Assembly (NCBI GenBank): GCA_002405875.1 | Contig: DHMR01000089.1 | Location: 1-32,642 of the forward strand | Direction: 5' to 3' | Length of the DNA: 32,642 nt | Origin: a bacterium UBA4637 | Lineage (GTDB): Bacteria > Bacteroidota > Bacteroidia > Bacteroidales > Bacteroidaceae | Shown here: piece after piece, positions 1-7,317 of the stretch | Layout: each line of letters starts with the position of its first letter | Position numbering within the stretch: position 1 is the stretch's first letter | Program-made: the position numbers and the translations under genes | Notes under the pieces: model-generated | Told to the model about the DNA's origin: nothing | The model's input: the letters and a program-made list of their open reading frames with translations, nothing else | Databases searched by the model: none

Positions 1-1373
1 TCTTCGAGCAACTTGATGGCATCCACATACTGTGCGATGCCCTGGGCCACCTCCTTGGCAGCTTTCATCGCCAAGACCACGGTCTGAGGACGATGAACCA
101 CGTCACCACCTGCGAACACACCTCGACGAGTAGTCATACCATACGGACGCTCCACCACTTTCACATAGCCTTTCTCATCCACCTCGATACCAGCGGTGGT
201 AGAGACGATGCGGTTGGCAGGACGGGAGCCGATGGCGAGATAGATTCTGTCAAACTTCTCTACTCTTTCGCCCTCAGGAGTGTTCAGCACACAACTACCC
301 AAGCGACCATTCTTGCCTTTCAAGAAAGCCTCGACGGTAGTCTTCCACTCAAACTTCACGCCTTCCTTCACAGCCTCCTCATACTCACTCTGGATAGCAG
401 GCATCTCCTCCTGCGTCTTGCGATAGAGTACAGTGACATCTGCGCCAAGACGGATAGCAGTACGAGCGGCATCCATGGCGACGTTTCCACCGCCGATGAC
501 ACCCACCTTCTCACCATCTTTCAGAGGCACCATCTCGCGAGTCAAGGCACCCTCGTTGTAGGCATTGACATTGTGCAAGAAATAAGTACTCTGGCTCACA
601 CCATGCAGCTTGGCACCCGGTGTAGAGTCCATGTTCTGAGGCACGCTGGTTCCCGTACCCATGAAGATGGCATCGTAGCCGGCACGGAAAAGGCTGTCGA
701 TGGTGACATTGTTCTCACCCACCATGCAGTTGGTGATAAACTGTACACCGAGCGCCTCTATCTTGCTCACCTCGTCCCTGACTACGCTCTTAGGCAAGCG
801 ATACTCCGGGATGCCATACATCAAGACACCACCAGGCTCTGCCTGTCCCTCGAAAATAGTGACATTGAAGCCTTGGCGAGCCAAATCACCCGCCACGGTC
901 AATCCGGCAGGTCCCGAACCGATGACCGCCACACGCCCACGGGTCTTCTGCGGCAACTTCTCACGGGAGAGCTTCATCTTGGTATCGAAGTCGGCGACAA
1001 ACTGTTCCAGCTTGCCTATCTGCACTGGCTTGCCTTTCTTGCCGAGCACACAGTGTCCCTGGCATTGCTTCTCGTGAGGGCAAACACGACCACAGATGGC
1101 AGGCAGGTTGCTCTTGGCATTGATGATGGACATCGCCGAGCCCATGTTACCCATGGAGAGCTCATGCACAAAGTCGGGGATGTCGTTCTCGATAGGGCAT
1201 CCCTTCTTACACTGCGGTATCTTACAATGCAGACAGCGCTTAGCCTCCTCGATTGCCTCGCGAGTCGTAAAACCCTCGTTGACCACCTGGAAACCAGCCA
1301 CCTGCTCATTATTTCCAACTTGTTCTGTAGTTGCTTCTTCTATATCTTTCGTTTGTTCTATCTGTTCACTCAT
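1..1373 (-). CDS. gltA: NADPH-dependent glutamate synthase small-subunit-type oxidoreductase, 3' end cut by window
   Basis: Reading from the ATG at 1373, 457 codons stay open to the window edge without a stop, so the C-terminus is missing. The N-terminal part carries two cysteine clusters for [4Fe-4S] centres: C47/C50/C55/C59 (RCLHCKIPQCKKGCP) and a second one, ICGRVCPHEKQCQGHC. A FAD-binding VIGSGPAGL and an NADPH-binding GVIGGGNVAMDAA motif follow. This is the architecture of GltD and of the homotetrameric archaeal/bacterial GltA, also called SudA or NfnL-like. These flavoproteins pass electrons from NADPH to glutamate synthase or, with a SudB/NfnS partner, to ferredoxin. No large subunit or SudB partner is visible in the window, so the exact reaction is open. 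The gene follows tyrA by 21 bp on the same strand and is probably co-transcribed with the aromatic operon. Family assignment is firm; the symbol is less so. Confidence 0.85.
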   Translation of the reverse strand, partial: MSEQIEQTKDIEEATTEQVGNNEQVAGFQVVNEGFTTREAIEEAKRCLHCKIPQCKKGCPIENDIPDFVHELSMGNMGSAMSIINAKSNLPAICGRVCPHEKQCQGHCVLGKKGKPVQIGKLEQFVADFDTKMKLSREKLPQKTRGRVAVIGSGPAGLTVAGDLARQGFNVTIFEGQAEPGGVLMYGIPEYRLPKSVVRDEVSKIEALGVQFITNCMVGENNVTIDSLFRAGYDAIFMGTGTSVPQNMDSTPGAKLHGVSQSTYFLHNVNAYNEGALTREMVPLKDGEKVGVIGGGNVAMDAARTAIRLGADVTVLYRKTQEEMPAIQSEYEEAVKEGVKFEWKTTVEAFLKGKNGRLGSCVLNTPEGERVEKFDRIYLAIGSRPANRIVSTTAGIEVDEKGYVKVVERPYGMTTRRGVFAGGDVVHRPQTVVLAMKAAKEVAQGIAQYVDAIKLLE

Positions 1374-1394
1374 AAAAACTACTCTTCGATATAA

Positions 1395-2192
1395 TTACTT
1401 TTCCTTGATCTCGATGTCTTCCTTCACATGGTTGCGAATCTTGGTGAGGAAGAGCTTCATGCGATGTGAGTCCTTATTGTCGATGATGTCGATGAGCTCC
1501 GCCAGCTCCTTGCGTATCTGCTCCACCTGCCCCGAAGTGTAGGGGTTGAAGAGAATCTCCTGCAAGAGGTAGTCGTCCTCGTTGAGCACACCCTTGGCGA
1601 TCTGCATGTGACGCTTGAAGGTGGTGCCCGGCGCATCCTGATGCTTCATCACCGCAGCAAAGGCGAAGGTGCTCACGAACGGGATGCTCAGGGAGTAAGC
1701 CACCGTCTGGTCGTGCTCGTCGAAGGTATATTCGTGAAGGCTCAAGCCGAGTTTCTGGTACAAGTCCTTGAAGAATATCTTGCCCATGTAGTCGCCCTCC
1801 TTGATGATGACCGCATTCTCCTCGGAGAGTTGGTTGAGGTTGGCGAAAGTAGGACCGAACATCGGGTGCGTGCTGACATAGCGGAAGCCACTCTTCTCAT
1901 AGAATTCCTGTAATCCCGTCTTCACGGACGCAATGTCACTGATGATGCAGTCCTTGCTCAAGTGAGGCAGCAACTCTTCGAAAGCCGGCAAGGTGTATTT
2001 CACCGTCACGGCGTTGATGACCAGCTCCGGGCGGAACATCTCTATTTCTTCCATCTTGGTGAAGCGGTAGCAGTTGTAGGTGAAGCGCAGTCGCTTGGCA
2101 TCCTTCTCGTACACCGCCACCTCGTGGTCGAAACTGAGCAGGTCGATGAAGAAACTTCCCATCTTACCTGCTCCCATGATTAATATTCTCAT
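1395..2192 (-). CDS. tyrA: Prephenate dehydrogenase
   Basis: The 265-residue protein starts MRILIMGAGKMGSFF, a Rossmann NAD(P)-binding glycine motif (G7-A-G-K-M-G12). It continues with typical TyrA segments, including SDIASVKTGLQEF and STHPMFGPTF around residues 85-120. TyrA oxidatively decarboxylates prephenate to 4-hydroxyphenylpyruvate, the committed step to tyrosine. There is no fused chorismate mutase and no obvious C-terminal ACT domain; the mutase is fused to the DAHP synthase encoded just upstream. The protein is at the short end of the family but ends cleanly. It is the fourth gene of the minus-strand aromatic operon, separated from the preceding gene by a 140-bp spacer that contains a long inverted repeat. 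Confidence 0.92.
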   Translation of the reverse strand: MRILIMGAGKMGSFFIDLLSFDHEVAVYEKDAKRLRFTYNCYRFTKMEEIEMFRPELVINAVTVKYTLPAFEELLPHLSKDCIISDIASVKTGLQEFYEKSGFRYVSTHPMFGPTFANLNQLSEENAVIIKEGDYMGKIFFKDLYQKLGLSLHEYTFDEHDQTVAYSLSIPFVSTFAFAAVMKHQDAPGTTFKRHMQIAKGVLNEDDYLLQEILFNPYTSGQVEQIRKELAELIDIIDNKDSHRMKLFLTKIRNHVKEDIEIKEK

Positions 2193-2202
2193 AATTATCT
2201 TT

Positions 2203-2331
2203 GAAGTTAAGGAGTTAAAGAAGTTTAGGAGTTAAGACAACAGTATTCACCACACCATTATAGAGAAGACATACACTACCAAAACATTTGTCTTAACTTC
2301 TTTAACTCCTTAACTTCTTTAACTCCTAAAA
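2203..2331. repeat. Long imperfect inverted repeat built from AAGTTAAGGAGTTAA-type units
   Basis: The spacer between the DAHP synthase gene and tyrA holds a left arm (about 2203-2243, GAAGTTAAGGAGTTAAAGAA and on) and a right arm (about 2288-2331) that is its near reverse complement. Each arm is itself a short tandem array of GTTAA(A/G)GA-like units. The transcript could form a roughly 40-bp stem with a 44-nt loop. It may act as an mRNA stabiliser or partial terminator inside the operon, or be a dispersed intergenic repeat. Function is not visible. Confidence 0.8.
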
Positions 2332-2332
2332 A

Positions 2333-3400
2333 TTATTTCTGGTTCAAGATTTCCAACTGCTGGCGAACACTCTCCTCGTGGATGTGCTCGAAGATTTGGG
2401 CGGCGAACTCTGGGCTCATGCCACAGAGTGAAGCCTGGGCGCCACGCTTGTCGAGAATCTCGTTGTAGCGATTGGTCTGAACGATGGTCATGTTGTGCTC
2501 CTTCTTGTAAGTGCCAATCTCACGGCAGATGCGCATACGCTTGGCGAGCAAGTCCATCAACTGGTTGTCGCACTCGTCAATCTGGCTACGCAACTGGTGC
2601 AAGCCCTCGGTGGAGTAATGCTCGTCGCGAACCACCAAGAGGCTCAAGATGTAGTCGAGCACGTCTGGCGTCACCTGCTGCTTGGCGTCGCTCCAAGCAT
2701 CGTCTGGACAGCAGTGACTCTCCACAATCAATCCATCGAAGCCCAAGTCCATCGCCTGCTGGCAAAGAGGGGCGATAAGGTCGCGGCGACCGCCGATGTG
2801 GCTAGGGTCGCAGATGATAGGCAACTGAGGTATGCGGCGATGCAACTCGATAGGAATCTGCCACATAGGCAGGTTGCGGTAAATCTTCTTGTCGTAGCTG
2901 GAGAAGCCACGATGGATGGCACCGAGCTTCTTGATGCCAGCCTGGTTGATGCGCTGGAGGGCACCGATCCACAACTCCAAGTCCGGGTTGACCGGGTTCT
3001 TCACCAACACAGGCACGTCCACGCCCTTCAAGCTATCAGCCAAGGCCTGCATGGCGAATGGGTTGGCAGAGGTGCGGGCACCGACCCACAGAATGTCGAT
3101 ACCATATTTCAAGGCAAGCTCCACATGCTCAGGAGTGGCCACCTCGGTGGCGGTGAGCATGCCAGTCTCCTCCTTCACCTGCTTCATCCAAGGCAAGGCA
3201 GCCTCGCCATTTCCCTCGAAGCCTCCTGGCTTGGTGCGTGGCTTCCACACTCCGGCACGGAACATGTGGCAACCCTTGGCTGCAAGCTGCTTGGCTGTTG
3301 TCATAACTTGCTCTTCTGTCTCCGCAGAGCATGGACCTGCGATGACACAAGGGCGTTCCTGATCACTCGGAAAATTCAATGGTTCTAATTCTAATTCCAT
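2333..3400 (-). CDS. aroF: Bifunctional 3-deoxy-7-phosphoheptulonate synthase / chorismate mutase type II
   Basis: The 355-residue protein has two domains. Residues about 15-255 form a DAHP synthase of the type I-beta (KDPS-like) class, with RPCVIAGPCSAETEEQ at the start, KPRTKPGGFEG, and ICDPSHIGGRRD in the second half. Residues about 267-350 form an AroQ-type chorismate mutase (LHQLRSQIDECDNQLMDLLA, then KRMRICREIGTYKK). The enzyme thus both opens the shikimate pathway (PEP plus erythrose 4-phosphate) and converts chorismate to prephenate, feeding PheA and TyrA encoded on either side. In this class the fused mutase domain often mediates allosteric control by prephenate; that is family knowledge, not seen here. 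The gene lies 73 bp downstream of the aminotransferase gene. Confidence 0.93.
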   Translation of the reverse strand: MELELEPLNFPSDQERPCVIAGPCSAETEEQVMTTAKQLAAKGCHMFRAGVWKPRTKPGGFEGNGEAALPWMKQVKEETGMLTATEVATPEHVELALKYGIDILWVGARTSANPFAMQALADSLKGVDVPVLVKNPVNPDLELWIGALQRINQAGIKKLGAIHRGFSSYDKKIYRNLPMWQIPIELHRRIPQLPIICDPSHIGGRRDLIAPLCQQAMDLGFDGLIVESHCCPDDAWSDAKQQVTPDVLDYILSLLVVRDEHYSTEGLHQLRSQIDECDNQLMDLLAKRMRICREIGTYKKEHNMTIVQTNRYNEILDKRGAQASLCGMSPEFAAQIFEHIHEESVRQQLEILNQK

Positions 3401-3473
3401 AGTCGTATATTTTTAATTCCTTATATTTCTATTTATCAATGAGTCCGAAAAGTCTTTTTATTTTTTTACCTTT

Positions 3474-4643
3474 TTACTTTTCAAATACATTCTTGATTCT
3501 CTCCAAGGCTTCCTTCATCTTCTCGTCCTTGGCGCAGAGGCTGATGCGGATGTAGCGCTTGCCGTTGCTGCCGAAGATGAAGCCCGGCGTGATGAACACC
3601 CTAGCCTCGTGCAGCACCTTCTCGGTCAAGTCCTCCACGTCGGCGTACTTCTCTGGTATCTTGCCCCAGAGGAACATGCCCACCTGCTTCGGGTCGTAGG
3701 TGCAGCCGAGTACCTTCATGATTTGCTCGGCGATGTCACGGCGACGGCGATAGTTCACGATGTTGTTCTCATGATGCCACTCGTCGGTGTTGCCCATCAT
3801 CGCCTCGGCGGCTGCCAACTGGATGCCACGGAACGATCCGTTGTCGATGTTCGACTTCACCTTCAAGATCCAGGAGACGAAAGTCTTGTTGCTGGCAATC
3901 ATCGCCACACGCCATCCCGGCATGTTGTGGCTCTTGCTCATGGAGTTGAACTCGATGCAACAGTCCTTGGCGCCCGGCACCTGGAGGATGCTCATCGGAT
4001 GCTCGTTGAGGATGAGCGAGTATGGGTTGTCGTTGACGACGACGATGTTGTGCTTCTTGGCAAACTCCACCAGTCGCTCGTAAGTCTCTCGCTTCGCCAC
4101 GCCTCCGGTCGGCATGTTCGGATAGTTGGTCCACATCAGTTTCACGTGCGAGAGGTCCATCTTCTCCAGGGCGTCGAAGTCAGGCTGCCATCCGTTGTCC
4201 TCGCGCAGGTCGTAGTAGGTGATCTTGGTGCCGAGGATCTTGTTGATGGCGGTGTAGGTAGGATAGCCCGGATTCGGGATGAGCACCTCGTCGCCCGGGT
4301 TGCAGAAGGCGAGCGTCACGTGCAGGATGCCCTCCTTGCTGCCGATCAAGGGCTGGATTTCCGTAGCCCAGTCGAGGTCGACATCGTACCATCTCTTGTA
4401 AAAACCCGCCATAGCCTTGCGCAGCTCCGGTATGCCCACCGTAGGCTGATACCCGTGTGCGTTAGGATCATTGGCTACCTCGCAGAGCTTGTCGATGGTC
4501 TGCTTAGAAGGCGGCATGTCTGGACTTCCGATGGCGAGGCTGATGATGTCCATGCCCTCGGCATTAAGCTTAGCCACTTCCTTCAGCTTGCAGCTGAAGT
4601 AGTATTCCTGTATTTCCGTTACTCTATTGGCTGGTTGTATCAT
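3474..4643 (-). CDS. Class I/II PLP-dependent aminotransferase of the aromatic operon
   Basis: The 389-residue protein has the fold-type I aminotransferase signature: LAIGSPDMPP near the N-terminus, NYPNMPTG at 173-180, NDNPY at 204-208 with the PLP-ring aspartate D205, the Schiff-base lysine K237 in NSMSKSHNMPGW, and R245. A C-terminal arginine in RYIRISLC probably binds the substrate carboxylate. Its position between pheA and the DAHP synthase gene suggests that it transaminates phenylpyruvate and/or 4-hydroxyphenylpyruvate to Phe and Tyr, although the sequence alone cannot exclude aspartate or LL-diaminopimelate as substrate. It starts at the ATG at 4643, in a short AT-rich gap after a small tandem repeat. 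Confidence 0.9.
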   Translation of the reverse strand: MIQPANRVTEIQEYYFSCKLKEVAKLNAEGMDIISLAIGSPDMPPSKQTIDKLCEVANDPNAHGYQPTVGIPELRKAMAGFYKRWYDVDLDWATEIQPLIGSKEGILHVTLAFCNPGDEVLIPNPGYPTYTAINKILGTKITYYDLREDNGWQPDFDALEKMDLSHVKLMWTNYPNMPTGGVAKRETYERLVEFAKKHNIVVVNDNPYSLILNEHPMSILQVPGAKDCCIEFNSMSKSHNMPGWRVAMIASNKTFVSWILKVKSNIDNGSFRGIQLAAAEAMMGNTDEWHHENNIVNYRRRRDIAEQIMKVLGCTYDPKQVGMFLWGKIPEKYADVEDLTEKVLHEARVFITPGFIFGSNGKRYIRISLCAKDEKMKEALERIKNVFEK

Positions 4644-4709
4644 ATTTTAATTTATAATTTATAGTTTACTAATGTATAATAGGCTTTCGCCCCAGAAGAA
4701 CGCGAATTT

Positions 4710-4751
4710 TTCACTCTTCGTTCTTCACTCTTCGTTCTTCACTCTTCACTC
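4710..4751. repeat. 14-bp tandem repeat, three copies, between pheA and the aminotransferase gene
   Basis: The unit TTCACTCTTCGTTC occurs at 4710 and 4724, and a third copy at 4738 ends ACTC instead of GTTC. The array sits directly downstream of the pheA stop codon on the minus strand. No function is apparent. Confidence 0.8.
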
Positions 4752-4755
4752 AACT

Positions 4756-5589
4756 TTACTCCTTCTCCTCGTACTCGCCCAAGACCTTGATTTTCTTCAC
4801 GAGCGGCGTGATGGCGTCGATGCTCTGGCGGTATCGGGTCAGGTTGTCGAAGGTGAGGTCCACGTAGAAGAGATACTCCCACTCATGGCCCACGATGGGC
4901 AGCGACTGGATCTTGGTCAGGTTGATGTCGTAGAAGCTCAGGATGGTGAGCACCTTCGACAGCGACCCCTTGTCGTGAGAGAGGCTGAAGACGATGCTCG
5001 CCTTGTTGGCCTTCTCGATCGGACGGAGGAGAGCCGCCTTCTGGGGGTTGCACACCACGAGGAACCTCGTGAAGTTGTGCGGATTGTCGTGGATGCCTTC
5101 CTGCAGCACCTTCATGCCATACATCTTGGCTGCGTACGACGAGCAGATGGCCGCCCACCCTCTCACGTGGTGCTTGGCGATATAGGCAGCCGAGCCTGCG
5201 GTATCCTCCGCCTCCACCGCCTTGAGGTCGGGATGGTTGGCGAGAAACTTGCCGCACTGCATCAGGGCCACCGGATGAGAATGCACTTCCTGGAGGGTGC
5301 TCCAGTCGTCCTCGGGCAGACAGCAGATGCTGTGCTCGATGTGGAGCCTGTGCTCCCCCACCACGGTGGTGCCGCTCTGCCTGAGCAGCTCGTAGTTGTG
5401 GAGCAGACTGCCCGCGATGGTGTTCTCGATGGCGGTGATTCCGATGACGGTAGGGTCGCGCTTGATGTTCTCGAACACCTCCTCGAAGGTGGCGCAACAG
5501 ATCAACTCGATTTGCTCTCCCTCGAAATATTGATGGGCGGTGATGTCATGGAACGACCCCAGCTCTCCTTGTATTGCTATTCTCTTCAT
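4756..5589 (-). CDS. pheA: Prephenate dehydratase with C-terminal ACT domain
   Basis: The 277-residue protein starts MKRIAIQGELGSFHDITA. The dehydratase domain contains ITAIENTIAGS around residues 51-61 and the catalytic TRF motif at T174-R175-F176. Residues about 196-270 form an ACT domain (DKGSLSKVLTILSFYDINLT), which in this family binds phenylalanine for feedback inhibition. The canonical ESRP segment reads IQSLP here. The enzyme converts prephenate to phenylpyruvate. There is no fused chorismate mutase. It is the first structural gene of the minus-strand aromatic operon. Its 5' leader holds a Phe/Tyr-rich leader ORF and a terminator hairpin, so it is probably controlled by transcription attenuation as well as by feedback. 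Confidence 0.95.
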   Translation of the reverse strand: MKRIAIQGELGSFHDITAHQYFEGEQIELICCATFEEVFENIKRDPTVIGITAIENTIAGSLLHNYELLRQSGTTVVGEHRLHIEHSICCLPEDDWSTLQEVHSHPVALMQCGKFLANHPDLKAVEAEDTAGSAAYIAKHHVRGWAAICSSYAAKMYGMKVLQEGIHDNPHNFTRFLVVCNPQKAALLRPIEKANKASIVFSLSHDKGSLSKVLTILSFYDINLTKIQSLPIVGHEWEYLFYVDLTFDNLTRYRQSIDAITPLVKKIKVLGEYEEKE

Positions 5590-5597
5590 TTTGCTTA

Positions 5598-5649
5598 TAT
5601 GTCTTTTACGAAAAACGGTCCTGTATGTCTGTTACGAAAAACGGTCCTG
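5598..5649. repeat. 26-bp direct repeat that duplicates the 3' arm and U-tract of the attenuator
   Basis: Two adjacent 26-bp units (5598-5623 and 5624-5649) differ at a single base. On the minus strand each contains CAGGACCGTTTTTCGTAA. The upstream unit is the 3' arm of the terminator hairpin and the downstream unit is an extra copy before pheA. The 5' arm could therefore pair with either copy. Confidence 0.85.
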
Positions 5650-5672
5650 CTCAATCATGAGCGGGACCGTTT
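5637..5672 (-). terminator. Attenuator hairpin (intrinsic terminator) in the pheA leader
   Basis: On the minus strand AAACGGTCC-C-GCTCA pairs with TGAGC-A-GGACCGTTT around a TGAT loop, giving 14 base pairs with one C/A mismatch, followed by a run of T. It lies between the leader ORF and pheA. The stretch TCCCGCT in its 5' arm (5660-5666) is exactly complementary to AGCGGGA inside the leader ORF (5721-5727), giving a competing antiterminator pairing. Confidence 0.85.
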
Positions 5673-5708
5673 CGATAGATTTCTTAATCTTATATCCTAA
5701 GTTGAAAT

Positions 5709-5783
5709 TTACACGCAACTTCCCGCTTTACAATCGCTTGCAAAGTAAAAGTAAAAGCTAAAGTAGTACGCATTCAACTTCAT
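5709..5783 (-). CDS. Phe/Tyr-rich leader peptide of an attenuator (pheL-like), 24 aa
   Basis: ATG at 5783 and TAA at 5709-5711 define a 24-residue peptide that begins MKLNAYYFSFYFYFA. Residues 6-14 are YYFSFYFYF, so eight of nine codons are Tyr or Phe. The ORF begins about 60 nt after a good Bacteroidota promoter and ends 36 nt before the attenuator hairpin, with pheA 120 nt beyond. Codons 19-21 contain AGCGGGA, complementary to the 5' arm of the terminator. A ribosome stalled at the Phe/Tyr codons would leave this segment free to pair and block the hairpin; a ribosome reaching the stop would cover it. Leader codons 2-4 (AAGTTGAA) are also complementary to TTCAACTT just after the stop (5699-5706). 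The arrangement matches classical phe/trp attenuation; function is inferred. The Shine-Dalgarno is weak and A-rich. Confidence 0.85.
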   Translation of the reverse strand: MKLNAYYFSFYFYFASDCKAGSCV

Positions 5784-5844
5784 ATTCTTGTCTTTTTTAT
5801 TGTTGTTACTAATGTTGTTACCAACTATCGTTGTTTATTGGCTG

Positions 5845-5876
5845 CAAAAGTAGTGTTTTTTTCTGATACCACCAAA
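5845..5876 (-). promoter_or_regulatory. Promoter of the pheA leader/operon
   Basis: On the minus strand TTTG (5873-5876), a 20-bp spacer and TACTTTTG (5845-5852) fit the Bacteroidota sigma-ABfr consensus. Transcription would begin around 5838, leaving a leader of about 250 nt before pheA. Confidence 0.8.
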
Positions 5877-5945
5877 CAATTTGTTAGTTTTTTCATCATT
5901 TTGCTTATATTTTTCTCAAAAAGAGGTAAAATAGCGCATAAACAA

Positions 5946-6155
5946 TCACGATTTATTCGATTTTTGCGTCGCACAGGCCCCTTCCCTCCCCACGGCTTGG
6001 AATTTTCCGGAGAGTTCGTCGGCACGATGGGGGTTCAGCTCCAACACCTTATTATAATAGTCGAGGGCCTCCTCGTATCTTCCCGCCTCGAAAGCTTCCT
6101 GTCCCAGGCGCCAATAGGCTTCCTCCTTCACCTTGTTCAATGTCTCTATATCCAT
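5946..6155 (-). CDS. Small single-TPR protein
   Basis: A 69-residue protein starting MDIETLNKVKEEAYWRLG. Residues about 12-46 form one tetratricopeptide unit (A-W-LG-A-G-Y-EEALDYYNKVLELNP pattern), then a short basic tail. The start at 6155 is supported by an AAGGAAGG purine tract just upstream and by a promoter-like sequence at 6254-6285. TPR units mediate protein-protein contacts; a single-repeat protein of this size may be an adaptor. It is transcribed divergently from the DUF5020-like gene and lies upstream of the aromatic operon promoter. No partner can be deduced. Confidence 0.75.
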   Translation of the reverse strand: MDIETLNKVKEEAYWRLGQEAFEAGRYEEALDYYNKVLELNPHRADELSGKFQAVGREGACATQKSNKS

Positions 6156-6253
6156 ATTTCCTTCCTTTTTACTTCCTTGTTAGAATGTCCTTGTTTCCAT
6201 TTTTATGACCTCGGGGCGACACCGTTGCGACGGTTTAGCCCCCTTTTCGCCCG

Positions 6254-6285
6254 CAAAAGTAATGAATTTCGGCAAATCTGCCAAA
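6254..6285 (-). promoter_or_regulatory. Promoter of the TPR gene
   Basis: Minus strand TTTG (6282-6285), 20-bp spacer, TACTTTTG (6254-6261). It is almost back to back with the plus-strand promoter at 6301-6331. Confidence 0.7.
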
Positions 6286-6300
6286 TTTTGGCTACATAAC

Positions 6301-6331
6301 TTTGACATTTTAAATATTATTCATACCTTTG
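6301..6331 (+). promoter_or_regulatory. Promoter of the DUF5020-like gene
   Basis: TTTG (6301-6304), 19-bp spacer, TACCTTTG (6324-6331), about 50 bp before the chosen ATG at 6380. This placement also shows that the upstream in-frame extension of the ORF is not translated. Confidence 0.8.
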
Positions 6332-6379
6332 CAGAAAAAAAAGAAAACATATATTTTTATAATTCACAGACAAAACGAT

Positions 6380-7180
6380 ATGAGAACGTTATTCTTGATG
6401 ATGGCCGCCTCACTGGTAAGTACATTCGCCAAGGCGCAGACCAACGCACAGATTTTGTATGACTTCGGTTCCGACCGCAAGTACGTAACCCTCACCCTGG
6501 AGATGTTCAAGCAGGACAACTGGGGTAGCACCTATTTCTTCGTCGACCACGACTTCAACTACGACAAGATGGTGGTGGGCAGCAAGAACGTGTCGCAGGG
6601 CGGAACGTACACCGAGATTTCCCGCGCGCTCAACTTCTGGCACAACACCCCGCTGAAGAACTGGAGCCTGCATGTGGAGTACAACGGCGGCATCACCAAG
6701 AACTATCCGATCAACAACGCCTGGCTCTTCGGTGTCGAGTACCTCATCCATGACAAGAGCTACAAGAACACCCTCACCCTCGAAGCCCTCTACAAGACCA
6801 TCCGACAGACCCATCAAAACGTGCCGATGCAGTTCACCGCCGTATGGACCTGCAACGACCTCTTCGGCGTGAAGGGATTGAAGTTCGACGGCTTCGCCGA
6901 CTTCTGGTGGGAGAACCACTCCTCCTTCCTCGACAGCAAGGGACACTCCAAGATGGCGGACACGGGCAAGAAGGACGAAGAAGGCAAGTCCATCTATGCC
7001 GTCGACTACAAGCAGGAGCACGTCATCTTCACATCCGAGCCTCAGCTTTGGTACAACGTCGGTCAGCACTTCGGAGTCCAGAACCTCAGCGTCGGCGGCG
7101 AGGTGGAACTTGACTACAACTTCGCATCCAACGCCGGATTCATGTGCCGTCCCTGCCTCGGTGTGAAGTGGGACTTCTAG
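6380..7180 (+). CDS. Exported DUF5020-like / nucleoside-channel-like outer membrane protein
   Basis: The ATG at 6380 gives 266 residues beginning with a signal peptide (MRTLFLMMAASLVSTFAKAQ, cleavage likely after AKA or AQ). The rest is rich in aromatic and alternating polar/hydrophobic residues: LTLEMFKQDNWGSTYFFVDHDFNY, WSLHVEYNGGI, FSVGGEVELDYNF-like strands, and a terminal LGVKWDF ending in Phe, as expected for an outer-membrane beta-barrel. The opening YDFGSDRKYVTLTLE resembles the Bacteroidota DUF5020 family, distantly related to Tsx nucleoside channels. This is a family guess from pattern memory; no substrate can be assigned. It is a single gene with its own promoter. Confidence 0.65.
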   Translation: MRTLFLMMAASLVSTFAKAQTNAQILYDFGSDRKYVTLTLEMFKQDNWGSTYFFVDHDFNYDKMVVGSKNVSQGGTYTEISRALNFWHNTPLKNWSLHVEYNGGITKNYPINNAWLFGVEYLIHDKSYKNTLTLEALYKTIRQTHQNVPMQFTAVWTCNDLFGVKGLKFDGFADFWWENHSSFLDSKGHSKMADTGKKDEEGKSIYAVDYKQEHVIFTSEPQLWYNVGQHFGVQNLSVGGEVELDYNFASNAGFMCRPCLGVKWDF

Positions 7181-7239
7181 CATCCCCCAAGCCCAAGCAG
7201 CGCCTCCTAGGCTTTGTGTGACAAAATATCCCACGCATG

Positions 7240-7293
7240 CAAACAATAATCTCCCAGATATTTTGTTATTACAAAAGAAAATCGTAACTTTGC
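7240..7293 (+). promoter_or_regulatory. 54-bp promoter repeat, copy 1
   Basis: A block starting CAAACAATAATCTCC and ending ATCGTAACTTTGC. It contains TTTG (7262-7265), a 19-bp spacer and TAACTTTG (7285-7292). Near-identical blocks occur at 8138 and 9220, each just upstream of a different gene. Copies 1 and 2 also share a GGCTTTG(T/C)GTGACAAA segment further upstream. Confidence 0.85.
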
Positions 7294-7317
7294 GATCAAC
7301 AATAAATAAGCAACAAT

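Noticed and set aside
93..1394. 433-codon open frame on the plus strand opposite the gltA-like gene
   Set aside because: The minus strand encodes cysteine clusters and two nucleotide-binding motifs; the plus frame is His/Thr/Ser-rich with no recognisable domain.
3609..4664. 351-codon plus-strand frame opposite the aminotransferase gene
   Set aside because: Val/Leu/His-rich shadow of a well-supported aminotransferase; no domain or promoter.
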